Positions 45,074 through 55,099 of a DNA stretch of 64,000 bases are shown piece after piece. This DNA is from Platynereis dumerilii. Its lineage: Eukaryota > Annelida > Polychaeta > Phyllodocida > Nereididae. The stretch spans positions 25,956,501 to 26,020,500 of the forward strand of contig JAPTHN010000011.1 in the NCBI GenBank assembly GCA_026936325.1, in the 5' to 3' direction. A model generated the notes under the pieces. It did no database searches. It was not told where the DNA came from and saw only the letters and a list, made by a program, of their open reading frames with translations. Position 1 is the stretch's first letter. Each line of letters begins with the position of its first letter. Made by a program: the position numbers and the translations under genes.

Positions 45074-45645
45074 AATCTTTCGTCTTTGAATGTTAGCAAC
45101 AGTAACTCATAACCATTCTTGTGAGCAAGACGTTTCAATTTTGCGATGCCGTGTTTGTGAAACCAATTTGTAAGTTCATTGTCTGAGCAGGTCTTACTTT
45201 CTTTGGAGAAAATAATGTCTTTGCCTGATCTTTGAAAAGGTTCAATGACGACTTTGGTATTGGCTATCACATGGGTGCCGGTCAATTTGTCTTGTTGGTC
45301 AGAGGTCGCAGGTTTAAGAAGGAATGTACCATTGGTTTGGCGTCTCAGGCTATCAGCAATTGTCGTGTCGCAAAGGTCTGCAATTTTTTCGTAGATAGCA
45401 ACAGATGATAGTTCTACCAGTGATTGTGTGACACCTTTTATAACAAGCAAATTTTCAGTCTTTGACAGATGTGGGGGGCGGTCAGGGTCAGTCAAGTCAT
45501 CCAGAGATGTCCTTGTCCATTGAGATCTTGGTAGTCCAGTCGCAAATTTTTCGATCTCAGCCTGGTTTCCCGCTGAGGGACGCGCACCTTGGTAACCCGG
45601 TTGACGTACGATCCGGTTTGGAATCATGGTAAATGACATGTTCAT
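45074..45645 (-). pseudogene. ORF1 of half-LINE G/H, N-terminal part
   Basis: The start is the ATG at 45645 (MNMSFTMIPNRIVRQPGYQG), as in copy E. It codes for the RRM-like region with LVIKGVTQSLVELSSVAIYE and TNGTFLLKPATSDQQDKL, up to NGYELLLLTFKDERLP, where the 1491 bp transposon interrupts it. It is closely similar to copy E and to the 5' part of copy D/F. Confidence 0.8.
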
Positions 45646-46084
45646 AGATATTCCCCTGTAAGGTAGGGGACACACCGTGCATGCGCACTGTCTCATGTTG
45701 GCCACTAAGGATAGAGGTCTTCACCTTAGTGTTACCACCCACCGCCACGAGGAGGCCCGAGACCTGCGGGGGCCTTGCATTAACCGTAATCTTAGTCAAA
45801 TATACTTCAAAACTTCTAGCCAATTACCTGCGGTACCACTGATCTTTCAAATTTGGCGCACCTACCTGCATCTTGTTCAAATTGGGCGCCCCTACCTGCG
45901 TCTCTATCAACTTAATTGCACCGCACTTGTGTAAATCGTAATTTCAGTCAATATATTTCAAAACAAATTGCCTTGCACTGCACCCCTTTGACGTTTCCGG
46001 AGACAGCATCAACCTGCGTAACACAAATTAGTTTATTCTAAAACTAATCGCTCGGCACTACACCATCCTGCAGAACCACAGATT

Positions 46085-46660
46085 TGCGCACATTGTACAG
46101 AGATCTCAAATGAATGTAGTGGCGTCAAGTTGTTTGACTCTCTTAATTTGTTAATCAGTGAAATCAGAAGCTCTACCAGTGTCACGGTAGTAGGTCTGCC
46201 TCCCCTCAACTTGCCCCACTCAATTCAAGTTAATCTGTTTAATTTCCGTGTGGAAGACGAAATTAAATGGTCCTATGTGCAAGCAATCAATCCGAAGTGT
46301 AACAGTCCCAGGAAAGATATTCTGTCGGTCAACGGTAAAAGGCCATCACAAGCTGGCCAAGATCTGTGGTCAAGGGCAATTGCCTCCAGTTTCGAAGCGC
46401 CCAAGAACCCGAAACCGCCCGTCCTCTCTTCGTCATCCCTCCCCTTGCCCCCTTCGTTCCCCATGCCTTCAGTATCTCGTGACGAAATAACAGAACTGGC
46501 GTCCCTACCACATGAAGATCGGAAATGTCATCGGTAGAAAAGGCCACACGCTCCGGGATCTGACTGAGACCTTCAACGTCCATGTCCATTGGAAAATGGA
46601 TGGAGCGAACGAAGGGCAGCACAGTTGAATACGTCAATAAGACTGATTCTGTGTCCAATG
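46085..46660 (+). pseudogene. Degenerate ORF with SGNH-esterase-like and KH-like words
   Basis: The frame from about 46097 to 46537 contains LFDSLNLLISEIRSSTSVTV, VGLPPLNLPHSIQVNLFN and PSQAGQDLWSRAIASSF. This resembles the C-terminal half of SGNH hydrolases as found in some LINE ORF1 proteins; the DxxH block is replaced by VNGKRPSQAG, so it would be inactive. In another frame, MKIGNVIGRKGHTLRDLTET then FNVHVHW (46510-46594) reads like a KH domain with a GRKG loop. No start codon or splice signals convince me. It may be a LINE ORF1 fossil or a host exon. Confidence 0.35.
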
Positions 46661-46679
46661 CAAATCAGTGAATGTTCAC

Positions 46680-48280
46680 ATTGTGGCCCCACCATCTTGA
46701 AATTACGGTACACACATTAAACAGTGGGGGACCAACTTTTTTTTTTCTCTCCCAGAATGCCTTGCAAATACACTGGTTCCCGGTCATTAACACTGGTTAG
46801 GACCGGAACCGTCGTCTTGCATCCAATCAGATCATAGATACGTTACGGAAATACCCGAACTCTTCACGAAGATGCCGATATCAAATGTGTCCGGAGCCCA
46901 GGAAGAACAACAACCCAAAAAAAAAACTATGTCTGCATGAAATTTGGTCAGGATTATTGGAAAATCCATTTAACACATCTCCCCAGCCAAATTAACAATC
47001 GCAGTACCTAGCAGCATCATTGCTTCATCCCAGAAAGCAGCTGCGGTGAGTTGGAAATGAATATGTCCAAAATGACAGGTCGCGGTGCAAATGGCCTTAA
47101 TAAAACATGTTTAAATACTCAGCAAGATAAAGACAGAAAAACAGACAGGATCTCGGCCAGCACAGAATTAGGGCTCCGCCCATCTGGAGTCATAAACTAC
47201 CTGAAAGTGCCATCTAGTCAAGAAGACTGAAGAAGAAATGCACCTTATGAAACACTGCGATATTAAAAATATGATTTTATTCTTGACTATGAATGGTGAA
47301 TGAAGTCGATTTAAATATTTATGTTGTAATTGATGTCTTTTAAATCTGAATTTTTATCTTTAAATGTATTTTATCAATTTCTATTGTATTTTGAAATATT
47401 ATGCCAGTTGTGCATTCATGAATACATTTTTTTTTTGAAAGAAGATAAAAATTTCAATTGTCATCGGTGTTACAGCCGAAAGTTCTACATGCCCGATTTG
47501 CAAATCGGGCTGCTTTTTGCATGCCAGACACTAAAATAGGTCTTTGTCACAATATCTACTCCCCTCACCATGCTTTGCCAATATCCCTCACAAAATATCC
47601 AAAAAGTGCAACCAAGCCACATTTTCTACTGAACTTTTCCAAAAGTTCTAATCTGCTATGTTAGAAACTTTGTCATAGTATATTGACAGCCATCTCTTCT
47701 ACATCAAATAGTGACCAAATAGTGTCTCATGGTTAGGAACTATTTGGACACTATTTGTTAGAACTTTGGGCTGTCATGCACTGCCATCTCTTCTACAACA
47801 CAAGAGGGCACTTCAATGTAAATTAAGTGCAGCATGTATCCAGGGCCTCTGAAGTTGAAGCCCCCTCTGCTGGATATTTTGGAACCAAAAATAGGACCCG
47901 AAGAATAATTGGCAGCTGCCAAAGCTCCATACGGTCTGTCAAAGCTCCATACGGTCTGCCAAAGCTTAAGATAGAATATCATCTGATGAAATAGGGTCTG
48001 ATGAAATATCCAAATAGCATCTTGGGGGGATATTTGACCTTTTCAAATATCCTCATAGTGCTATTTGGAATATACATAGTCTTTTGAAAAGCACTTTTTG
48101 ATATTAGACACAATGGCAGTAGAGACATTGTCACAAGCAATCGGTGCTCAATCAACCCAAGTCGTAACAAATTGATTTTTGTCATAAAATACCACAAATC
48201 ATATGTCCTTAATTGCCCTGTCAAGCTAATCTGTCCCTTCAAAGAATTATTATCTTTGACATTTGACAATTCATTAAAAA
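46680..48280. other. Intergenic stretch, no gene recognised
   Basis: AT-rich. A short direct repeat (aagctccatacggtctg, about 47925 and 47946) is the only clear structure. A CTCCCAGAATGC word with poly(T) lies near 46745. Confidence 0.4.
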
Positions 48281-48287
48281 TTTATAA

Positions 48288-48410
48288 GGCCAGACATAAT
48301 TGATTTATAGCTTTTTGGATCAACCGACCAAACAGATTTTTGGCATAGCGACCGACCTCAGAAGAAGTGCCTCGAGAAGATCTGAGAAGCTAAAGATCAA
48401 TTGTCAGGCC
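48288..48410. mobile_element. MITE family GGCCAGAC, copy 2
   Basis: A 123 bp copy runs from GGCCAGACATAATTGATTTA to the inverse of GGCCTGACAATTGATC, with TAA on both sides (48285-48287 and 48411-48413). The perfect TAA duplication fits the 3 bp TWA target of Harbinger-type elements. It is internally shorter than copies 1 and 4. Confidence 0.85.
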
Positions 48411-48419
48411 TAATTGGCC

Positions 48420-48500
48420 TGATTGATTACATTGCTGCTCCCAAATTTGGCAGAGATAGCCCGGTGACCCGGGACCATGCACACCGGAAGAAGAAGAAGT
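48420..48500 (+). mobile_element. Possible LINE 3' end
   Basis: The word cccggtgacccgggaccatg is followed by cacaccggaagaagaagaag. The GAAGAAG tail resembles that of the truncated LINE at 35681-35694. No coding remnant precedes it. Confidence 0.3.
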
Positions 48501-49450
48501 GTCTTGTTGTTGGAATCATTTACAGTATATATAATCCAAAATTATCAATTGCTAGAAAACTTTGAAAAAACTACAATTTTTAATATTTTTCTGTCTTCTA
48601 TCAATGTTTATAAAAGATAATATGTAAATGCCAAAGCATGAAGACGGCACCATCTGGACGCAAAAAAAAAATTTAAGACATTAAATTGTAATCAACTAAA
48701 TTATTTATCAAGATTCATTTAAAATTATATTCAGGTTTGTTCGATAAAAAGTTAGGAGAAATAGATTAGGATTTTTTTTTCGATCATTTTATTTTTATTA
48801 TTATTTTTTTTTTCAAACATTTTTTTTTTTGATGGTCAGTGTTCACTCTGTCACTGAAATATAAGCAGGCCTCTCCCTGACTCACATAGCTTAGCTGACT
48901 TTTTTAGCTTAGCTGATATCTTTGCAGAATTTTGCAAAAACACATTTTCAGTCACTTCTTGAAGTTATCCAGTGTCATTGATTTTCGCACATTTTCGGTA
49001 GTAAGCCATCCAACAGTATCGATGATGAAAAAAAAAGCTGCATGAAACAACCAACTTTAGCTCATTGGTAAAAGCACAACGATTTAACACGGAGCGAGAA
49101 AACAAAAGAATGATAACTCTGATCAACGAATACGAACCGGAAAACCGAGAGAAGGACGATTAAAACTGGAACCTGAAAAAGTAAAACGGTGAAATGAATT
49201 TAAAAAAATAGCAACCTCTGAGGTAGAGTATTTCCATAATATAATCAAGAATAAGAAACCATGTGCACGCCCACCACATCAATGCTTAGAACGTTCTGAA
49301 AACTGCACCGTCTTTCATGGAAGTTCCAGTTTCAGAAAAGTGATGTAGCAGAACTCGACCTATAGCGGCCCTGTTTATCTCGGGAGTCATTTTAAATCAA
49401 CATCGCCACTTACGCAAAGTTCTGCGCATGCGCGTCACAGCTCCCCACTC

Positions 49451-49500
49451 ATTTGCATCTCATGCTTCTGGATTGCCATTGGTCAGGGCTTAGAGGGCGG
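49451..49500 (+). promoter_or_regulatory. Promoter-like motif group
   Basis: An octamer (ATTTGCAT, 49451-49458), an inverted CCAAT (ATTGG, 49478-49482) and a GC box (GGGCGG, 49495-49500) lie within 50 bases. The surroundings (49360-49500) are richer in GC and CpG than the region. No confident gene follows, so this may be the promoter of a decayed or untranslated transcript. Confidence 0.25.
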
Positions 49501-50263
49501 GAAACTCAATCACTGAAGGCTCTGCTGAAGTGCTTTTAATAAGCAAACACAATGTTACAAATGATGAAGAAAGTCCCAAAGGAAAGTAATAAAGGTGCAG
49601 TGGCCTACTTCTGTTGGAGATTTGAGAAAGATGAGGCAGTACTTTATGGAAAACCGTCCGAAAACTATTGAGTCCATGTATATTGCAACAAGTGTTTGTA
49701 AATATTATGCTACACTTCGGGCGCAGAGGAAGAAAGAACATTCGAAAACTCAAAGTCACAGATTTTGCCCTTACCACAGATGACGAAGGGATGGATGTTA
49801 TTTTTGGTACCAGACTAACAATGAAAAAACCAAGAATCATCAATATGATAGTGATCAAAAGGCTGCCAAGATGTACCAGATAAAAGTCTTTTTAACTGAG
49901 ATGTTTTAATTTTTTAATTAATTATTGCTATTTGCCGATTAGAGGTCCAAACAGTTTCAAAATTAACTTTCAACTTGGTCGTGTGATGTCACTGGCTTAA
50001 AAATGTTTGTACAACATAGTCTTACATAGACCACAACCCGGCAGCCACATCAGCTTCAACCTCATTCCATGGCACCAGCATTTCGATATTCCAACATCCC
50101 ACCAACGACAAAGGTGAGGAGAGTTAGCCTCCTGTCTTTTCGTCCCAAAACGTTCAAGGCATTCCTGAATTACCTTATAGCTTCACCAATATCAAACCTG
50201 CATTCTTCAAGACAAAAAATCCTTTGCCTCCAAGTTGTCCCCTCCCTAATGTTCAGGGAAATA

Positions 50264-50620
50264 CAGAAGCACTGAGGATGCAGTTAGAATTGGAGTACAA
50301 TTGGCTTGAAAATACCAAGTCATTGTCTGAGCAATCTGAGGATTTCAATGAACAAAGCGACCTGACTTGGTCAGCACACCATATGCTTCAATGAAGAGGT
50401 GTCCACAACAAGAAATCACTATTGCTGCACTTCTTCGACTCTTGCCAGATCGGGCACATTCACTAGCTACTGTCAAGCATATGATGCAAAAGATACAAGA
50501 GGCAGTGGCCTTCCTAAATCCAGGGCAGGTACATGTCCTAGACAAAAAATCACATTCAGTCTCAGAGTCAACAAAATATGAAATCATCTGCAAATCTTTC
50601 AGACATAAGTTTTAAAAACT
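50264..50620 (+). pseudogene. Broken ORF pieces before the minisatellite
   Basis: One frame (about 50266-50392) reads EALRMQLELEYNWLENTKSL and SEQSEDFNEQSDLTWSAHH. An overlapping frame (50367-50615) reads QEITIAALLRLLPDRAHSLA then MQKIQEAVAFLNPGQVHVL. The ITIAALLPL...LNPGQ pattern recalls uncharacterised multicopy ORFs of marine invertebrates, from memory only. The pieces are not in one frame, so a decayed gene or element is likely. Confidence 0.35.
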
Positions 50621-50705
50621 TGGTATCAAAAAGAGATTATTTGTTTCATGGTTGCAAGAACAAGGCATGCTTGGAAATTGTAAAAATTTATACATGACCC
50701 TTCAT

Positions 50706-51400
50706 CAGAAGATGCACCAACAGATCTACCACATCAGAAGATGCACCAACAGATCTACCACATCAGAAGATGCACCAACAGATCTACCACATCAGAAGAT
50801 GCACCAACAGATCTACCACATCAGAAGATGCACCAACAGATCTACCACATCAGAAGATGCACCAACAGATCTACCACATCAGAAGATGCACCAACAGATC
50901 TACCACATCAGAAGATGCACCAACAGATCTACCACATCAGAAGATGCACCAACAGATCTACCACATCATAAGATGCACCAACAGATCTACCACATCAGAA
51001 GATGCACCAACAGATCTACCACATCAGAAGATGCACCAACAGATCTACCACATCAGAAGATGCACAAACAGATCTACCACATCAGAAGATGCACCAACAG
51101 ATCTACCACATCAGAAGATGCACCAACAGATCTACCACATCAGAAGATGCACAAACAGATCTACACATCAGAAGATGCACCAACAGATCTACCACATCAG
51201 AAGATGCACCAACAGATCTACCACATCAGAAGATGCACAAACAGATCTACCACATCAGAAGATGCACCAACAGATCTACCACATCAGAAGATGCACCAAC
51301 AGATCTACCACATCAGAAGATGCACCAACAGATCTACCACATCAGAAGATGCACCAACAGATCTACCACATCAGAAGATGCACCAACAGATCTACCAGAG
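50706..51400 (+). repeat. 29 bp minisatellite, about 24 units, open in all three forward frames
   Basis: The unit agatgcaccaacagatctac plus cacatcaga repeats almost perfectly. A few units have single changes (aaacagat for caacagat, cataag for cagaag) and one is two bases short near 51160. Because 29 is not a multiple of three, each forward frame reads the same 29-residue super-repeat (SEDAPTDLPHQKMHQQIYHI, RRCTNRSTT). High identity means recent expansion. Confidence 0.95.
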
Positions 51401-51496
51401 GACGCTCAGGCCTCTGACTTGGCTTTTGAACCTGGAGACGCAGAAGGGGAAATGGGGATGTATTCCGTGATGGAAGAGGACCAACTTCCTTGGTGA
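51401..51496 (+). pseudogene. Acidic C-terminal coding remnant after the minisatellite
   Basis: The frame leaving the array reads TDLPEDAQASDLAFEPGDAE then GEMGMYSVMEEDQLPW and a stop. Its acidic, gene-like composition suggests that one repeat unit (SSEDAPTDLP) was originally coding and then expanded. No complete gene upstream could be assembled. Confidence 0.35.
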
Positions 51497-51703
51497 TTGG
51501 AAGTCATAATTGTTTGGTTTGCAGTGTTACTCTTTTAAACTAGTTGTCAGTTGTCTTACACAGACATATACTATCTGGTCACTGGTCAAGTAGAAGCTGC
51601 TGACATCTGAAATTACAACAGTCTATTCAAGACAAGAGAGCAAGGCAAAAGGATGAGAGCAGCCCAAAGAGCTATTTTAGAGGCTCAGTCCTAGAACATC
51701 CCA

Positions 51704-51800
51704 CAGTGTGTGTGTTGGTGTTTTACGTCTCACCAGCACCTTATTGGGCTATTTAGTGACGTCCTTGGTTTGTATCAAGGGTGTTGATAATTCAGTTGCA
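51704..51800 (-). mobile_element. Half-LINE fragment, copy I (3' end only)
   Basis: The minus strand has the family 3' end (ctaaatagcccaataaggtg, then ctggtgagacgtaaaacacc) and a CA tail. It fades into unrelated sequence near 51800. It is a conventional 5'-truncated copy. A diverged repeat of about 75 bases lies on both sides (51625-51700, 51946-52023). Confidence 0.8.
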
Positions 51801-51945
51801 TGGTTTGTTAATTATTTTGTTTTTCTTGTCTTGGTCTCTATGTTCCGTCGTCGTAGTGACAATTTCACAGCCATAGACAAAAAATCACGTAAAATCAAAA
51901 AAATAAGGATTCCATAAAAATCGTCTTCATTTTATGCCGATAGTC

Positions 51946-52154
51946 AATTCAAGACAAAAAAGCAAGGCAAGAGGATGAGGGTAGCCCAAAAAGCTATTAC
52001 AGAAGCTCAGTTTGAGAACACCCGATTCAAGAAATGGGTAACCCCGTTTCAAGAGTCATCTAGTGAGCTGGCCTCTCTGGACATCAAATTGTCAAGACTC
52101 CGAAAGTTCAAGAAATGCTTAGTCACTACTATCATCAGGGACAACGACAGTTAA
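51946..52154 (+). pseudogene. Short lysine-rich ORF remnant
   Basis: The frame reads FKTKKQGKRMRVAQKAITEA, QFENTRFKKWVTPFQESSSE and LASLDIKLSRLRKFKKCLVT, then stops. A diverged copy of its first part lies at 51627-51695 (FKTREQGKRMRAAQRAILEA, then a stop). I do not recognise the protein. It may belong with the decayed coding pieces upstream. Confidence 0.3.
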
Positions 52155-52594
52155 AAAATTTCATTCTGCGTTTAATATTTCATTCTGCATTTTTCTTCGA
52201 AACTTTATGACCGAGGACTGACATAACTTGACATTGCATCATAAAGGCACAAAAACGCGAGATCCCTGAAAAGTTACATGTAAGACTTCCTCCACCATCA
52301 AAAAATTCACTTTTATTATTTTTATTCTATTATTTATTAATTTCATAAATTTTATTCTAATTCATAGAGCAACAAGTTTGAGCAAGGTTTTTGAAGAAAT
52401 ATCAACGCACTAAATGTGGTTAACGGTTCCAGAAGGCAACCAACTTCCAGAACATCTTACAGTAGGTGCAGAAGGATCAAAGCAGCTTGCCTGACTTTAG
52501 AAAAAGGAAAGCATGAGACATAAATTGAATGACACTTATTTGTCCCTGTGTAACACTGTATGTTGCTACAGCAATTAGGATGGGAGGATGGAGC

Positions 52595-52682
52595 TACCAA
52601 GAGAATCAAAGGGCGTCACAGCCATCTGGATGACATGTGGGCGGTCGGGGGCTTGCTGTGACGCCCTTTGATTCTCTTGGTA
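52595..52682. repeat. Perfect 28 bp inverted repeat with 32-base loop
   Basis: The left arm 52595-52622 (TACCAAGAGAATCAAAGGGC then GTCACAGC) is exactly inverted at 52655-52682. The GC-rich loop holds ggcggtcgggggc. The pairing stops abruptly at both outer ends. Perfect arms imply a young element or conversion between arms. It could be a tiny MITE or a small-RNA hairpin. Confidence 0.9.
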
Positions 52683-52987
52683 CCATAATGCACCTTTTTC
52701 ATGAAGCTGTAGATGAAGACTCAGGACACTTTCTAGATTTTAAGGAATTTTCATGGACATACCAAGCGGCAACTGGTACTGCAATGTACTGTGAATACTG
52801 AAGACCGGCTCAAGTTAAGTATCCAACATATAGTGACCTCCCTGGACTGAATAAGTGGACAACAAGATAAATACCATTTGACACATCAGTTAGCCAATCT
52901 CATGCCAGTATCTCATTGCGATAATTCCAGATCCCTTGTTGTCCACTTATCGGCCCACGTTTACCTGTTTGAGATTTTGTCTCACGG

Positions 52988-53095
52988 TATAAGCCAGTTA
53001 TTCACCATGGGATTGGAAATATATGTTTATCACAACTCCGGCTAAAGGCCTCGGTTGATAAATCACATATTGTCTCTCCAGTGGTGAATAACCTA
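52988..53095 (+). repeat. Dispersed repeat with GTTATTCACC ends (copy 2)
   Basis: It matches the reverse complement of 12231-12340 (agccagttattcacc ... ggtgaataacctataca). Sequence after it (tttattgcactgaatgcagc) also resembles 12435-12480, so the true element may be longer. Confidence 0.6.
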
Positions 53096-53595
53096 TACAT
53101 ATGGGATTTATTGCACTGAATGCAGCTTGTGATTTGCTGACAGAGGCTTTGACTAGTAAAATATTGTTTGCACATCATATCTTATCAGAGGCGGCCCACT
53201 TTTGGGCCCAAAAATACATAAAATGCCCCTTTTTCTTCTTGAAATTACCGTAGACAAGGTGCCCGGAGCCCTCCCACTTTTCGAAGCGTTCCTCTGTATC
53301 TTATACTGATGCCATCACACTATTCACCAGAGGGAGTTTAGGTCTGGTATCAGACTTTTGTGATAACTGAAGTGTTGAACAACAGAAGATAATCCATACA
53401 GCAGTATAATTAATCAAACGACACAATAGGGCTGCAGGGCTGGAAATTCTTAATCCCTCTGATCAATAAACCAATACACTTGTCCAGTCTTTGGTCAATT
53501 CTGACCAACATCCTCAGAAGAGCATTTGATAGGTTTGGTTGAGTATTGAGCTAGTCTCTTAGAATTGGCATCACACAGGATATTGTGATCTGACA

Positions 53596-54735
53596 ATGGC
53601 AGCACAGAGCTTTAAATCTTTAGACAGAGCACTGATGAAAAATGGAAAAGAAGACCACAGATTGTCATCCATTCTTGGAGATATGGAAAAAGAACAGAAG
53701 AAATTGGGAAAACTAATGTACAATGAGATTTACAAACAGAAGTGCGAGATATACAGACAGACCGCAGAAAACGCAAAGTTGAAAATAAAAATACTGAAGA
53801 CTTTGTCGTCAAATGGAAAAAGTGATGAGATGCATAGGAGTTTACCAAAGGATTTGAAGCGCAATGTCAAGAGAACGAAGTTGCCAGTTATTAAAGTTGA
53901 GGATTATTCACCAACACCTGAGGAATCAAACAAAAAGAACTTGCAGAATTACCACAAAGAATTTTCTGAACATTTACCTAAACTTAAGGATGGTCCAAAA
54001 ACTATTGATGTTCTTCCACCTATAGATGTTAATAGGCAAGCTACTAAATATGAAGAAAACACCAAGGATCTATCCAAGAAGAAGCGAAAACAAATCAAAT
54101 TGGAAAAAAACCTTCACAGATACACACCACCATTGCCAAGTATACCCACGGATGGCAACACAGGCCGCGAGGATACCAAAAATATGCCAGAAATAATTTA
54201 CACAAGCGACCTCTGGATAGGAGATCCTAGGGCGATCCAATCCTTGAGGAGACCGAAAAGATCTTTACATGACGTCGGCAAGGAACAATCATTGAAGTTA
54301 GTCAAGAAACTGTTGAATGATAATCATCAGTCACGATGCAGCCGCAATCACGGTTCCGACTTGGATGGATTACTCCCGAGAATTACTGAAGACTTCCATA
54401 CCAATCTGCCACCAATAAACAGATCACATCCGGTTATTCCATCGACAAAAATGACTGTATTATCCAAAGATCTTCCCATTCTACCAGATGTCTACCACAA
54501 AACTGTAGCATCTCGGAAAGCGGAACACGATGCAGAAATCAAGCACCGAGCTTTAGCCAGAAAGAGCCAGGTCCTTCAGCAAGACGTGTTCAGAGCAGCT
54601 CGGAGGCAAATACTCGTTCCGATCGATCAAGTGACCAAGGATTACCATAAGTTGCTCAGGGTTCATCAGGGATACGAAGTCACAATCCGATCTAAAACCA
54701 GCAAAAATCAATCAGCACATGGCTTGATAAACTAA
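53596..54735 (+). CDS. Orphan intronless lysine-rich protein
   Basis: The single 379-residue frame starts MAAQSFKSLDRALMKNGKED. Residues about 18-70 are helical and charged (ILGDMEKEQKKLGKLMYNE, then IYRQTAENAKLKIKIL), a likely coiled coil. The middle is basic with Pro-rich words (LPPIDVN, TPPLPSIPTDG), followed by DLWIGDPRAIQSLRRPKR. The C-terminal part (DVYHKTVASRKAEHDAEIKH, then DVFRAARRQ) is again helical. There is no signal peptide or membrane segment. I recognise no domain; a structural or cytoskeletal role would be a guess. The length of the open frame, even composition and a poly(A) signal 350 bases on favour a real gene. It could be a retrocopy. Confidence 0.7.
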   Translation: MAAQSFKSLDRALMKNGKEDHRLSSILGDMEKEQKKLGKLMYNEIYKQKCEIYRQTAENAKLKIKILKTLSSNGKSDEMHRSLPKDLKRNVKRTKLPVIKVEDYSPTPEESNKKNLQNYHKEFSEHLPKLKDGPKTIDVLPPIDVNRQATKYEENTKDLSKKKRKQIKLEKNLHRYTPPLPSIPTDGNTGREDTKNMPEIIYTSDLWIGDPRAIQSLRRPKRSLHDVGKEQSLKLVKKLLNDNHQSRCSRNHGSDLDGLLPRITEDFHTNLPPINRSHPVIPSTKMTVLSKDLPILPDVYHKTVASRKAEHDAEIKHRALARKSQVLQQDVFRAARRQILVPIDQVTKDYHKLLRVHQGYEVTIRSKTSKNQSAHGLIN

Positions 54736-55086
54736 AATGGGATATTGTAGAACTATGGCGGATAACTGCACCTTCCTGTTTTTTTTACACTGCAGTGCAA
54801 CAGAATTTCAGTGAATTTTTTTTCTAACGACAATACCTGCGAAATCTGCATGGACTGTGCAGCCATACAATGTAATTTCAGACCAAACTGTGACTTTTAA
54901 GCAATCATTTTGTAACCAGAGGGAACTTCATTTAACTTGCTGTTCCGGTGCTTTGTCTGAAGAGACTTCAAGACTCAGGTGAAATTTGGAGCATATTCTG
55001 CTCTGCTGATCACTGACCCAATGGGAATTGGGAGAGCTCTCAATGGGACCAACAAAGAACCAGTTTTGACTCGCAAATTTGATTGG

Positions 55087-55092
55087 AATAAA
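55087..55092 (+). other. Polyadenylation signal, probably of the orphan gene
   Basis: AATAAA lies about 350 bases after the stop at 54735, followed by a T-rich stretch. Confidence 0.35.
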
Positions 55093-55099
55093 TTCTTAT

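Larger units (their letters stand above)
42533..45773 (-). mobile_element. Half-LINE copy G/H, full length but interrupted
   Basis: On the minus strand it has the full family 5' end (gcccccgcaggtctcgggcc at 45773), leader, ORF1, 3' end (ctaaatagcccaatcaggtg) and a CA tail. A perfect 13 bp duplication CTTGCATTAACCG flanks it (42520-42532 and 45774-45786). A 1491 bp DNA transposon (43579-45069) splits ORF1. Without it the copy is about 1746 bp. Confidence 0.92.

Noticed and set aside
49490-49858. A minus-strand 122-residue frame near promoter-like motifs
   Set aside because: The composition is hydrophobic and irregular, with no recognisable family.
50706-51400. CRISPR-like look of the regular 29 bp repeats
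   Set aside because: Units follow each other directly without spacers, and the setting is an animal nuclear genome.
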